Assembly: GCA_022821275.1 (NCBI GenBank)
Contig: JAJEDY010000028.1
Location: 1 to 60,021, forward strand
Reading direction: 5' to 3'
Source: Candidatus Latescibacterota bacterium
GTDB lineage: Bacteria > Latescibacterota > UBA2968
Length of the DNA: 60,021 bases
Part shown: positions 35,407 through 45,400 of the stretch, piece after piece
Layout of the letters: every line of letters begins with the position of its first letter
Position numbering within the stretch: position 1 is the first letter of the stretch
The notes under the pieces: generated by a model
What the model saw: only the letters and a program-made list of their open reading frames with translations
What the model was told of the DNA's origin: nothing
Databases searched by the model: none
Made by a program: the position numbers and the translations under genes

Positions 35407-36351
35407 ATGAACAAAGTAGGATTAGTTCAGCATCCCGATTTTCAAAAACACGACACAGGAGGCGCGCATCCCGAGCGCCCCGAGCGACTACAAACACTGC
35501 ATGCCCATCTGGATGCAACGGGCCTGACAAAAGACCTCATAGCACTCGAACCCAGACACGTCGATACATCCTGGTTAGAAAAAGCGCACACACCCGAGCA
35601 TATTGCAAATGTAAAAGCGCGATGCACACAGGGCATCGCGTACATGGCCGATTTTGACACCAGGATCTGTCCGCTATCTTTCGACATAGCCCGACTCGCT
35701 GTCGGCGCCACATTTGAAGCCATTGACGCAGTTATGGACGCACGTGTACACACGGCTTTTTGTGCCGTGCGTCCCCCCGGACACCATGCCGAACGCAATC
35801 ACGCCATGGGATTTTGTCTATTTAGCAACGCCGTCATAGCCGCGCGATATATACAAGAAACATATTCCCTTGAACGCGTGGCGATTGTAGATTGGGATGT
35901 GCATCACGGCAATGGCACACAGCACATATTAGAAACCGACCCCTCGGTATTCTTCTTTAGCATCCACCAATACCCCCATTATCCCGGCACGGGACGGGAT
36001 GACGAAACCGGTATTGGCGCAGGAGAAGGATTCACACTAAATACACCCGTACCAGCAGGCAGTGATGATGAGGTATATATGCGTATATTCGACGACGTAT
36101 TTTTGCCCGCCATGCACGCATTTAAACCGCAATTTGTCATTATCTCCGCTGGATTTGACGCGCATCGGTCCGACCCTTTATCGGCCACCCAGGTGACGGA
36201 ATCCGGTTTTGCCGAAATGACAAAGCGCGTAATGGCTGTCGCACGAGATCATGCAGAAGGACGACTCATCTCTATCCTGGAAGGTGGATATGATCTGGGC
36301 GGCCTCGCGCGCAGCGTCGAATCCCATATAAAGGAACTAATGAATGGGTAA
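35407..36351 (+). CDS. Histone-deacetylase-family (class II-like) deacylase
   Basis: The 314-residue protein (ATG 35407) carries the zinc-hydrolase pattern RPPGHHAERNHAMGFCLFSN, DWDVHHGNGTQ and SAGFDAHRSDPL, with zinc ligands Asp and His in DVHHG and the later Asp. Bacterial members remove acetyl groups from small molecules such as acetylpolyamines or acetoin-related substrates, and sometimes from proteins. The N-terminus (HDTGGAHPERPERL) is typical. Its 3' end overlaps pheA by eight bases. Confidence 0.92.
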   Translation: MNKVGLVQHPDFQKHDTGGAHPERPERLQTLHAHLDATGLTKDLIALEPRHVDTSWLEKAHTPEHIANVKARCTQGIAYMADFDTRICPLSFDIARLAVGATFEAIDAVMDARVHTAFCAVRPPGHHAERNHAMGFCLFSNAVIAARYIQETYSLERVAIVDWDVHHGNGTQHILETDPSVFFFSIHQYPHYPGTGRDDETGIGAGEGFTLNTPVPAGSDDEVYMRIFDDVFLPAMHAFKPQFVIISAGFDAHRSDPLSATQVTESGFAEMTKRVMAVARDHAEGRLISILEGGYDLGGLARSVESHIKELMNG

Positions 36352-37231
36352 TACGAAAAAACTTGTCGCATTTCAAGGTGAACGCGGTGCATTCAGTGAA
36401 ATGGCCGCCCGTTCGTACTTTGGCAAAGATGTCGAAGTCGTACCACAACGCAATTTTGCCGCCCTCTTCGCGGCTGTCGAACACGGAGAATGTACGCACG
36501 GCATAGTACCCATTGAAAACTCACTGATGGGCAGCATCCACGAAAATTACGACCACCTGTCAGCCCATCATTTACAGATCGTTGGCGAACTGAAATTGCG
36601 CATTGTACACAATCTAATTGTAAATCCCGGGGTAAAATTAAAAGACATCCGCCATATCTATTCCCAGGCACCTGCACTGGCGCAGTGTACGCAATTCACG
36701 GCATCTCTGCCACGGGCCGAAACAATTATGACCTCCGATACCGCAGGAGCCGTAAAGGCCTTGAAAACATCGGGCGCCCGCGATGCGGCTGCAATAGCGA
36801 GTGCCCAGGCAGCCTGGGACTACGATCTGGAAATTTTGCAGACGGGCATTGAAGACGACCACCAAAACTACACGCGATTTTTAGTCGTCACATCCGAGGC
36901 TATAGCACCTGAAAATCCAGACATCCAGATGCCCGCAAAAACATCGATCGTATTCGCCATGAAAAATGTGCCCGGCGCATTATTTAAGAGCCTGAGCGTA
37001 TTTGCCTTGCGCGACCTCAACCTGCTCAAAATCGAATCTCGTCCCCTTGCGGGCAAACCCTGGGAATACGCCTTCTCGCTCGACTTTGAGGGCCATATCC
37101 GTCAAGAACCCTGCGCCCGCGCCATCGATCACCTGCGGGAAATCGCGACCTTTGTAAAAATTCTCGGTTCTTATCGACAGGGAGACATGGTCGAAGGCAA
37201 AGTTTGGAAAGACGAAAAACGCAAAACGTGA
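36344..37231 (+). CDS. pheA: Prephenate dehydratase
   Basis: The 295-residue enzyme converts prephenate to phenylpyruvate for phenylalanine synthesis. The catalytic domain begins AFQGERGAFSEMAA and includes VPIENSLMGSIHE; the conserved TRF motif is in NYTRFLVV. A C-terminal ACT domain (about 195-280) contains the ESRP motif that binds phenylalanine, so feedback inhibition is expected. No chorismate mutase domain is present. It overlaps the HDAC-like gene upstream. Confidence 0.95.
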   Translation: MGNTKKLVAFQGERGAFSEMAARSYFGKDVEVVPQRNFAALFAAVEHGECTHGIVPIENSLMGSIHENYDHLSAHHLQIVGELKLRIVHNLIVNPGVKLKDIRHIYSQAPALAQCTQFTASLPRAETIMTSDTAGAVKALKTSGARDAAAIASAQAAWDYDLEILQTGIEDDHQNYTRFLVVTSEAIAPENPDIQMPAKTSIVFAMKNVPGALFKSLSVFALRDLNLLKIESRPLAGKPWEYAFSLDFEGHIRQEPCARAIDHLREIATFVKILGSYRQGDMVEGKVWKDEKRKT

Positions 37232-37263
37232 AAGCCCCTCTCACTTTCTCTCAAGGATTCTAC

Positions 37264-39390
37264 ATGGCAAGCCAAAGATACAAAAATCTGTATGCACAAA
37301 TAGAAACAGCATTGCGAGAAAAACCAAAACGCACGCAACTCTACAATGCAGTCAAACGTGCGCGGGACGCCCGGCGCACCGCAATTGATATATTGCCACA
37401 AGGAGAGGAATTTCGCAAAGAAGTCCGCGACATCAAAGTGCGATGTCTGCACAAGCTGGACGACCTGGTCGATCAATTTGCCGCAAAAGTCGAATCGCGC
37501 GGAGCAAAGGTCTTTCTCGCAAAAGACGGTGCTGCTGCGATTGATTACATCTTAAAACTATCAGCAAAAAAAAATGCCGAAACAGTGGCAAAATCAAAAT
37601 CGCTAACCAGCGAAGAAATCGAAGTCAATCACCCGATGGAAGACGCGGGCTTAGAAGTCATTGAAACCGACCTCGGCGAGCTTATTATTCAGAAAGTCCA
37701 CGAAAAACCATTCCATCTGGTATTTCCCGCCGTGCACAAAACCGCCGTTGAAGTCGCCGAAATATTCAAAAAAGAAACAGGCGAGGATGTCCCCAACGAC
37801 GTGGATGCAATCATGAGAATCGTACGCAAATACCTGCGACCGATCTTTCTCAATGCCGACATCGGCATGACAGGCGCGAACGTCGGCGTTGCCGAATCGG
37901 GCACAATTCTAATCGAAACCAACGAAGGCAATGCCCGTCTGGTATCGAGCATACCCGATGTACACATCTGCATTATGGGACGCGAAAAAGTAGTGGAAAC
38001 AGTAGAAGACGCATTGCAAATGATGCTGGCGCATCCCGTCAGCGCTGTCGGCCAACACACGACAACCTATGTGACGTGGATGAGTGGCAGATCGCCCCTG
38101 GGCGAAGGCGAGGGACGCGCACCGCGGGAATCGCATATCATCATCCTGGACAATGGTCGCACCAGAATGCAAGAAGATCCCCTATTTTCCGACGCGCTCA
38201 ACTGCATCCGCTGCGGCGCCTGCATGAACATCTGTCCGACATACGGCGTAGTCGGCGGCCATGCATTTGGATACATATATCCCGGACCGATTGGCATACC
38301 GTGGACAGCGGAAGTTCACGGCGTGGATAAAGCTGGCGACTTTGCCCCACTGTGTATCTCCTGTGGATTGTGCAAAGAAATATGCCCCGCAGAAATCGAC
38401 ATCCCAATGATGATCGCCGGGGTAAAAGACCGCGACAGCGAAGTCAATCCGCATCCGCGCGTCAACAAAATGCTGATGGCTGCTGAAAAAGCCGCAAAAA
38501 TGAGCAGTTTGACAGCCCCCATATCCAACTGGATGATGGGAATTGGACTGGTGCGATGGGCAATGGAAAAAATCATGGGCATTGATCGACGACGCCAGCT
38601 ACCCAAATTCAGCCGAAAAACACTCGTAAAACGCTTCGCAAAACGCGGACCATCTCCCGTATCGAACCCCGTTCGCAAAGTGGCCTTTTTCACAGACCTG
38701 TTCGCCAATTACAACGACCCCGACCTGGGAATGGCCGCAATTGAACGCCTGGAAGCACTCGGTTGCGAAGTCATCATCCCCCCGCAAAAAAGCAGCGGAT
38801 ACCCCTACATCGGCTACGGCGACCTGAAAAATGCGAAAAAAATTGCGCGCGAAAACGTGGATCTCTTCCTCCCCTATATACAGCAGGGCTATGACATAGT
38901 TGCTACAGAACCCACAGCGACGTATTGCCTGAAAATCTCATATCCCAAATTACTCGACAAAGCAGACGACGCCGTCTCTGTCGCCGAGCACACGTATGAG
39001 TTTTTCGAGTTCCTCTCTCTACTCGAAAGCGATAGTGCAGATGGTGAGCAAAATGCCCTGCGCGGACGTGCATTTGGATTCCACATCCCCTGCCACCAGC
39101 GTCCTCTGGGAGCAGGGGAACACGCAATGGCATTCTTGCGAAAGCGCGGTGCAGACGTCGCCCTCATCGAAACGGGTACCTGCTGTGGTATGGCGGGAAC
39201 ATTTGGCCTGAAAGCCGGACCCCTCGGTTACGAACTCGCACAGGCTGTTGGAGAACCGCTCTTCGAAGGCTTTCGCGAAGCCGATGTAGAAGCCATCGTA
39301 ACAGAAAGCAGCGTATGCGCCATCCACCTCTCAGAAGGAACCGAACTCGAAGTCTGGCATCCCTTAAACCTGCTTCGTCTCCTAAAGTAG
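37264..39390 (+). CDS. LutB-LutA-like fusion: iron-sulfur lactate-oxidation type protein
   Basis: From the ATG at 37264 the protein has 708 residues. The N-terminal LUD/LutB part (NADIGMTGANVGVAESGTI) is followed by two 4Fe-4S motifs (CIRCGACMNICPTY and CISCGLCKEICP). The C-terminal half is a LutA/GlpC-type domain with two CCG-like segments (PCHQRPLG and TGTCCGMAGTFG). LutA and LutB are normally separate subunits of the L-lactate dehydrogenase LutABC; here they are one chain. LutC is not encoded nearby. A related role with another 2-hydroxy acid is possible. Confidence 0.88.
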   Translation: MASQRYKNLYAQIETALREKPKRTQLYNAVKRARDARRTAIDILPQGEEFRKEVRDIKVRCLHKLDDLVDQFAAKVESRGAKVFLAKDGAAAIDYILKLSAKKNAETVAKSKSLTSEEIEVNHPMEDAGLEVIETDLGELIIQKVHEKPFHLVFPAVHKTAVEVAEIFKKETGEDVPNDVDAIMRIVRKYLRPIFLNADIGMTGANVGVAESGTILIETNEGNARLVSSIPDVHICIMGREKVVETVEDALQMMLAHPVSAVGQHTTTYVTWMSGRSPLGEGEGRAPRESHIIILDNGRTRMQEDPLFSDALNCIRCGACMNICPTYGVVGGHAFGYIYPGPIGIPWTAEVHGVDKAGDFAPLCISCGLCKEICPAEIDIPMMIAGVKDRDSEVNPHPRVNKMLMAAEKAAKMSSLTAPISNWMMGIGLVRWAMEKIMGIDRRRQLPKFSRKTLVKRFAKRGPSPVSNPVRKVAFFTDLFANYNDPDLGMAAIERLEALGCEVIIPPQKSSGYPYIGYGDLKNAKKIARENVDLFLPYIQQGYDIVATEPTATYCLKISYPKLLDKADDAVSVAEHTYEFFEFLSLLESDSADGEQNALRGRAFGFHIPCHQRPLGAGEHAMAFLRKRGADVALIETGTCCGMAGTFGLKAGPLGYELAQAVGEPLFEGFREADVEAIVTESSVCAIHLSEGTELEVWHPLNLLRLLK

Positions 39391-39432
39391 GCACCTCCTG
39401 CCCTGAAATTGAAGACAGTTTCAAAAAAAAAC

Positions 39433-39468
39433 TTGCATTTTAATCCAAGTGTATTATATTAGTAATAC
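39433..39468 (+). promoter_or_regulatory. Promoter and GntR/YtrA-type operator
   Basis: TTGCAT (39433-39438) and TATATT (39455-39460) are 16 bases apart. The -10 box lies within the palindrome GTATTA-N6-TAATAC (39451-39468), a good operator for the GntR protein encoded 28 bases downstream. This layout predicts autorepression of the regulator-ABC operon. Confidence 0.7.
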
Positions 39469-39495
39469 AGTAATTCACCACAAGAGAAATGTCCT

Positions 39496-39891
39496 ATGCT
39501 GATCTCGATTGACCATCACAATGGCATCCCCGTATTTCGCCAAATTATCGACCAGGTGAAATTCCACGTAGCCAGCGGGCTGATCGCGCCGGGCGACGAA
39601 CTGCCCTCGACCCGCGCGTTATCGGGACAACTGGGACTCAACCCAATGACAGTGAGCAAAGCGTACAGCCTGTTGGAAGCAGAGGGATTGGTCGAGCGGC
39701 GACGCGGACGGCCTTTAACCGTAAAACCCTTACGAGATCAGACCGTACACGCCGAAAAATTGGCGCAACTCAAACCACAACTCACGCAATTGGCAACAAT
39801 GGTTCGGCAGTTGGGAGTTGATCGGACGGAAGTCGTAGATCTTTTCCTCTCTATCTTAGATACCCTGGAGGAAGACAATGATAGCACATGA
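39496..39891 (+). CDS. GntR-family regulator, YtrA subfamily
   Basis: The 131-residue protein has the winged helix of GntR regulators (QIIDQVKFHVASGLIAPGDE, then LPSTRALSGQLGLNPMTVSKAY) and only a short C-terminal helical tail, as in YtrA. YtrA-type repressors control linked ABC exporters and often respond to cell-envelope stress. It overlaps the ATPase gene by 14 bases. The palindrome at 39451-39468 is its likely binding site. Confidence 0.92.
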   Translation: MLISIDHHNGIPVFRQIIDQVKFHVASGLIAPGDELPSTRALSGQLGLNPMTVSKAYSLLEAEGLVERRRGRPLTVKPLRDQTVHAEKLAQLKPQLTQLATMVRQLGVDRTEVVDLFLSILDTLEEDNDST

Positions 39892-40771
39892 CCAGACATC
39901 TGTATTTGAAGCCACATCACTGACCAAAAAATTCGGTGACACCACAGCACTCAACTCCGTAACACTCTCTCTTGGGGCGCATCGCGTAATAGGATTGATC
40001 GGACGAAATGGCGGGGGCAAAACCACCTTGATCCAACACATGATCGGCCTGTACTTGCCCACAGAGGGAACGTGTGAAACACTGGGACGCGCGTGCGATC
40101 AACTGGGAGCAAGCGAACTTTCGCGCATCGGTGTAGTACACCAGGAAAATCGATTTTTCGAATGGATGACCGTCAAACAGCATCTGCGCTACGTGTCCTC
40201 GTTCTACGAAATCTGGGACCGCGACCTGGAAGCGCATCTGTTGCGCGAACTCGAACTGGAAACATCCGCGCGTGTGGGCAACCTGTCTTCGGGTAACATG
40301 CAAAAATTGGGCATTATACTGGCAGTGTGTCATCATCCCGAGCTATTGATCTTGGATGAACCAGTCAGTGGCCTGGACCCCATTGCCCGGGAGACACTGT
40401 TAAAATTTTTGATGACACTCTTGACCGAAGACGAAAATACAATCGTAATCTCCTCCCATATTCTGCGGGACATCGAAAAAATCGTGGACTGGGTCGTATG
40501 CCTCGACGAAGGGACCGTCAAAACCGACAAATCGCTGGACGACCTGCACCAGACATACGCGAAGTGGACAGTCACGGGAAACAACCTGCCCCAGCGATTT
40601 TCTGAACCCTATATCCTGTCGCAAACTGTAAACGGGATACAGGCACAATTGATCGTCAACCAGACACTGGGCAATGCAGATCAATTCAAGCGGACTCATC
40701 AGGCCGATATCACCAGCCAGTCCTTGAACCTCGACCAACTATTTCCCATCCTGATACAGGAGGGCGCGTAA
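39878..40771 (+). CDS. ABC transporter ATPase (YtrB-like)
   Basis: The 297-residue ATPase has Walker A GRNGGGKT, a degenerate signature LSSGNMQKLG in place of LSGGQ, Walker B LLILDEPVSGLDP and the H-loop in ISSHIL. Length and the extended C-terminus match exporter ATPases linked to YtrA regulators. It overlaps the regulator gene upstream and the membrane gene downstream by one base, so all three are one unit. Confidence 0.9.
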   Translation: MIAHDQTSVFEATSLTKKFGDTTALNSVTLSLGAHRVIGLIGRNGGGKTTLIQHMIGLYLPTEGTCETLGRACDQLGASELSRIGVVHQENRFFEWMTVKQHLRYVSSFYEIWDRDLEAHLLRELELETSARVGNLSSGNMQKLGIILAVCHHPELLILDEPVSGLDPIARETLLKFLMTLLTEDENTIVISSHILRDIEKIVDWVVCLDEGTVKTDKSLDDLHQTYAKWTVTGNNLPQRFSEPYILSQTVNGIQAQLIVNQTLGNADQFKRTHQADITSQSLNLDQLFPILIQEGA

Positions 40772-42228
40772 TGGGCATTCTTCCGTTTTTCACTTTCTGG
40801 CGAAGACCTGTTTACATTATCATCGCACTTTGTGCAGGCTGGTTTCTCTTCCAAAACTCGGTATCCTCCCACGCACATCAGTTCTCTGTATTCTTTTTAT
40901 TTTTCTTTTTTGAACTTTACGGTGGGATCATCGGCAATATTGTAGGGGAGAACCAGTATCGCATGCTCACCTGGACCCTACCGCATTTTCGCAAGCGTCT
41001 GATGATCTGGTCGATAATTATCGGACTATTTTCCGTCGTGGTGTGGACGGCTGCCCTGACATTCGCGCCCCTCAATGCATCCTGGTCAACGATTTTACTG
41101 GCAAATTTGGGCTTTTATTGTTTGGGATTTGCCTTTTTAGGGGGTTGGAGTTTAGATACTAATCGCCCCGGGTTGATTTACAAGTACCGGATCCTCATCG
41201 TGTTACTGGTGCCGGCATTAGCCTATTCGTGGCAAGAAGTGCTCGCTTTTGGAGAGCAACAAAAATTGGGGTTGGCTCTCATCGCATTCGCCATCGCAAT
41301 TGGAACTCATTATTTCGCCTTTAACCAGACGACTTTTCGCAGTAAGCCATTTTCTTTTTTTCTTGGATCATTTGATCCTCTAAACCAGGAGATTTGGAAA
41401 AAGCATGCAATGATGATGCGAAAGGCGAGTACCAGGGTATGGCATCTCGATCACATCGGTACAGGCATCTTCAATTGGCTGCGTGCCGGTCAGTACGAAA
41501 ATTCTGGTCGGGGTGGGTGGAGATGGCCGCTTTCCGCGTTTGGCGCAGCATTGGCAATGATATTCTTTTTTCTGGTCATGGAGACGAAATTCTTCGGGTT
41601 GTTGCGTCAGTCTCCTTACGATTTTGAGACCGTCTCAAAAATGATTTATCACATGATCTTTTATTTTCACCAGTTGGACCCCAAGATCGTCACTGATATA
41701 TCCGCTGGAGTGTTTTACGGTATCTGTATGTATCTTTTTATTCCTCCTCTTTTACTAAAAAGAGGGTATGTCTATCCGCTTTCTCGTACCCAGCTAATGT
41801 GGATTCGGTATAGCAGTTTGCTGGTGCAAAATATTTCTTTTTTTGCAGCATCTATTATAGTGTTGGGGGTTCTGGGTATCCTGGCAGGGGTAAAGATCGG
41901 GTTTGTGTCAGAAGGGGATATTTCCCTGAGAATACTCTGTGTACTTGGCTGGTGGATGGTTCTTTTTCCGATATTTCAGTGGTTGCAAGTCAAATATGAC
42001 CTGTATGAATTTCGAAGAACGCGGCGACAGATGTGGGGAATAGCCTTCCTCCTCTTGATCATAATTTTGTCTTTTGGAATCAGCAGTTTCGCCGGTACGA
42101 TGCATATCCGATATCCCGATCTGACGTTGGCCTATGAAGTGCCGATCCTTTTTGTCTGTTTTATTCTCTTACAATGGTTCTTATTGAATCGGCTCAAACG
42201 GTATTACGCGACACAGGACCTGATTTAG
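40771..42228 (+). CDS. ABC transporter membrane subunit
   Basis: The 485-residue protein has roughly ten to twelve hydrophobic helices, for example PVYIIIALCAGWFLF and SFFAASIIVLGVLGILAG, and no other domain. It is the only membrane component of the YtrA-linked operon and so is assigned as its permease. From about 41 kb on, codon choice moves to T/A-ending codons compared with the C-rich fab region, a shift that continues through the sigma54 locus. Confidence 0.8.
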   Translation: MGILPFFTFWRRPVYIIIALCAGWFLFQNSVSSHAHQFSVFFLFFFFELYGGIIGNIVGENQYRMLTWTLPHFRKRLMIWSIIIGLFSVVVWTAALTFAPLNASWSTILLANLGFYCLGFAFLGGWSLDTNRPGLIYKYRILIVLLVPALAYSWQEVLAFGEQQKLGLALIAFAIAIGTHYFAFNQTTFRSKPFSFFLGSFDPLNQEIWKKHAMMMRKASTRVWHLDHIGTGIFNWLRAGQYENSGRGGWRWPLSAFGAALAMIFFFLVMETKFFGLLRQSPYDFETVSKMIYHMIFYFHQLDPKIVTDISAGVFYGICMYLFIPPLLLKRGYVYPLSRTQLMWIRYSSLLVQNISFFAASIIVLGVLGILAGVKIGFVSEGDISLRILCVLGWWMVLFPIFQWLQVKYDLYEFRRTRRQMWGIAFLLLIIILSFGISSFAGTMHIRYPDLTLAYEVPILFVCFILLQWFLLNRLKRYYATQDLI

Positions 42229-42253
42229 TAACCGCGAGTTTTTAAGTGTGTGA

Positions 42254-42317
42254 TGCGTTCAACGCAAATTTCGTAGGACAAAAAGCATAAGTCTTGTAAA
42301 ATTATGCATATATGCAT
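42254..42317 (+). promoter_or_regulatory. Two palindromes upstream of the kinase-activator gene
   Basis: The 206-base gap before the gene contains TGCGTT-C-AACGCA (42254-42266) and the perfect 14-base palindrome ATGCATATATGCAT (42304-42317). The second shares the TGCAT/ATGCA core of the repeats at 47250-47371, so it could be an autoregulatory site. No convincing sigma70 or sigma54 promoter was found in the gap. Confidence 0.35.
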
Positions 42318-42434
42318 TTGTCTTCTCATAAATTTTTTAATTTTTTATACACGTTAATAGCGTTCAAGATTTTGGAATGGCCTATCCATTCTCTTGCACA
42401 CGTATGTATTTCTATACCTGAAAAAATAACGTGT

Positions 42435-45400
42435 ATGTTTGAAAACGGAACGATTCTCGACAACAAATACCAAATCCAGACACATCTGGGAACCGGAGGC
42501 ATGGGCGAAGTGTATCGGGTTTTGGACCTGGAGCAAGACCGGAAGTGCGCGCTCAAAATTTTGAATACAATGGCGGATCAGGAAGCGGTACATCGCCGCT
42601 TTCACAGAGAATTTCAGGTGTTGAACCGATTCCAGCACCCGCGCCTGGTCCGTACATACACCTGGGGCTTTGCCGAAGAGCGGCCCTATTTTACAATGGA
42701 ATATTTGCCTGGGAAGACATTGGAAAAAATAATTGCCGATCATGCACATTTAGGGCAATTCCGGGCGTCGTACTTTTGCGATTTGATACAACAAATTGCT
42801 GAAGGGTTGGCATACATCCACGCGCAAGGTGCGGTACATCGCGATCTCAAACCATCCAATATTATGGTTTTGGAAACAGAAGAGGGGATTGAGACCACAA
42901 TCCTGGACATGGGGCTGGCGAAACTCCGGCATCTGCATAGCATTTCCATTACGCAGACAGGCGCGACGATTGGCACGGCAGAATATATGTCGCCAGAGCA
43001 GGGTAAGGGTCTCTGGGTGGATCACCGGTCGGATATATACTCATTGGGCGTGATTTTATACGAGATGCTCACGGGTGTACCACCCTTTTCTGGACACAAT
43101 CCAATATCTGTTATCATGAAGCATATTCGCGAGTCCCCGCCACCCCTGGATGAAGTCAATATCGCGATTCCCGAACAGACGCAACAAATTGTGATGAAGT
43201 TGCTGGCAAAAGAGCCTGTTGATCGCTATCAGTCGGCAGAAGAGGTGGTACGAGCCTTGCCATCGAGGTTTGTAATACCCGATGACATGCAGCGCGATGT
43301 ACATAGAAAAGTTATGCGCCCACAATTTGTCGGGCGCGAATCCGAAATGAAGATATTGCGCGCCATGCTGAAAGATGTACAGGCTGGCGAGCAACGCGTG
43401 GTTCTGATCTCTGGTGAGTCTGGTGTGGGAAAAACGAGACTAATTGAGGAACTATTGGGCGACGCCTTGATCCATGACTTTCTGTGTTTGAAAGGCGCAG
43501 GCCAGGAAGAAGGTGGACAAATATACGGTGCGTTGATCAATGCTTTTCAAGGAACGACTGATTCGATGGGAAAGGCTCCCGATTCTGTAGAATCAGACAA
43601 ATTTTCTGTTATGGAGCGCTGGTTGCAGTTATTAAAGCGTCTGCAACAGAAACAACCCATTGTGTTGTGTTTGGAAGATATTCAATGGGTGGATGAATTG
43701 ACCCTGGAATTTTTACAGTATGTATTGCGTGATCCAGAACCGTGCCCGTTCTTATTATGCCTGACTTGCCGATGGTCTAACCTGGAACCGCTTCCAGAAG
43801 AAATTAAAAATTTTATACACAGCAATGCATTTGACAGGGCGACTCAGATTCGGTTGAAAAATCTGCCACAAGAAGCATCGGGATATTTAGCGGCGTCAAT
43901 GTTGGGTGAACGATCTATACCGCAAGATGCATTGCAGACCTTATTCAGAGAAACGGGTGGGTTGCCCTTGTTTGTCGTGGAGGCAGTGCGGACACTGGTG
44001 CATGCCGACGTGGTTCGACAGAATGTGCCCGGCGATTGGCAGTGGGGAGAATTTCCCGAAACACTGTTATCCGATGATATTTCAGAGATTTTGCACAGGC
44101 GCATAGCTACCCTTCCTGTGATGCAACAGCGAGTGCTGGAATACGCCTGTGTTTTTCTAAATGATTTTTCTTTCGAATTATTGGCTGCGGTTTGGCGCGG
44201 CGATGAATTGGAACTACTGGATATGCTGGACGACCTGATTGCAGAAGGGCTTTTAGCACCTTGTGGAGAAGCTGAAGATCAATATCGATTTTCACAGGAA
44301 TTGTGTCGGCGGGCAATTTACGATCACATGCAAGATGTAAGACGGCGTCTATTACATCGAGAAATTGGCAATATTTTGGAAAAGACGAAAGACGCAGAAG
44401 AATTGATAGAAGAATTGGCTGATCATTTTGCCGCGGCAGAAGAACGAGATAAAGCTATAAAATATACGCGTCTATCAGGCAAAAAAGCATTGGAAAAACA
44501 CGCGTACCACCAGGCGAGAATGCGGTTTGAGGCCGTGCGAGACTGGACAACGGATGACGCTTTTGAATCACACGCAGATGCTATCGATTTTTTTTGCGAC
44601 TATGCAAACGTTTTACGATGTTGTAGTCAGCATAATAGCGCACTGAAACTATTAGATGAGGCAAAAGCGTTATTGCCAGATGATCGGAACGATTTAAAGG
44701 CATGTATTTTGAACGACCAGGGTGAGATTCACAGCGTACTGCAACATGAGGAAATTGCTGAAGAATATATGCTGGAGGCATTGCAACTTTATCGAGAATT
44801 GGATGACCTGGACGGAGAAATTCAAGCATTGGGTAGTTTGGCTTATTTGTGCGATGTGTCTGGACGGCACAAAGAAGCGATTGCGTATATGTATCGAGAA
44901 ATAGAGAAACGTCGTGCGCTGAGAGGGCCACAAAACGAAGCTTTTATACAAGGACGAAAAGGTCAGACTACATTGGTAGAATTTCGATTTGAGACAGCTA
45001 AGGGATATTTGGAAACTGCTGTAAAGGCCCTTCAGCGACCTGGTCTGGAGCACCATCGCATTTGGGCACTCAATTTACTCCCAAGAGTTTATTTTTATCT
45101 GGGTGATCTCAATGATGCAGAAGCCGTTTGCAACGAAGTTATTGGTGAATGGCAGAAGCGAGGCGTTGTGTACTGGGAAGCAGCAAATTTTCTCTACCTG
45201 GGAGAATTGGCACTGGAACGCGATGATTTTGCCGAAGCATTGGAATATGCTGAGACCTCATCAGAGCGTTATTTGGAAACACCGAGAAGAGATTATCTCT
45301 ATCGCGCTTATGCGATAGCGGCAATGGCGGCTGCGAGAATGGAAGATGCAGAAGTAGCACTTGAATGGGCAGAAAAAGCCAGTGAAGGTACACAACAAAC

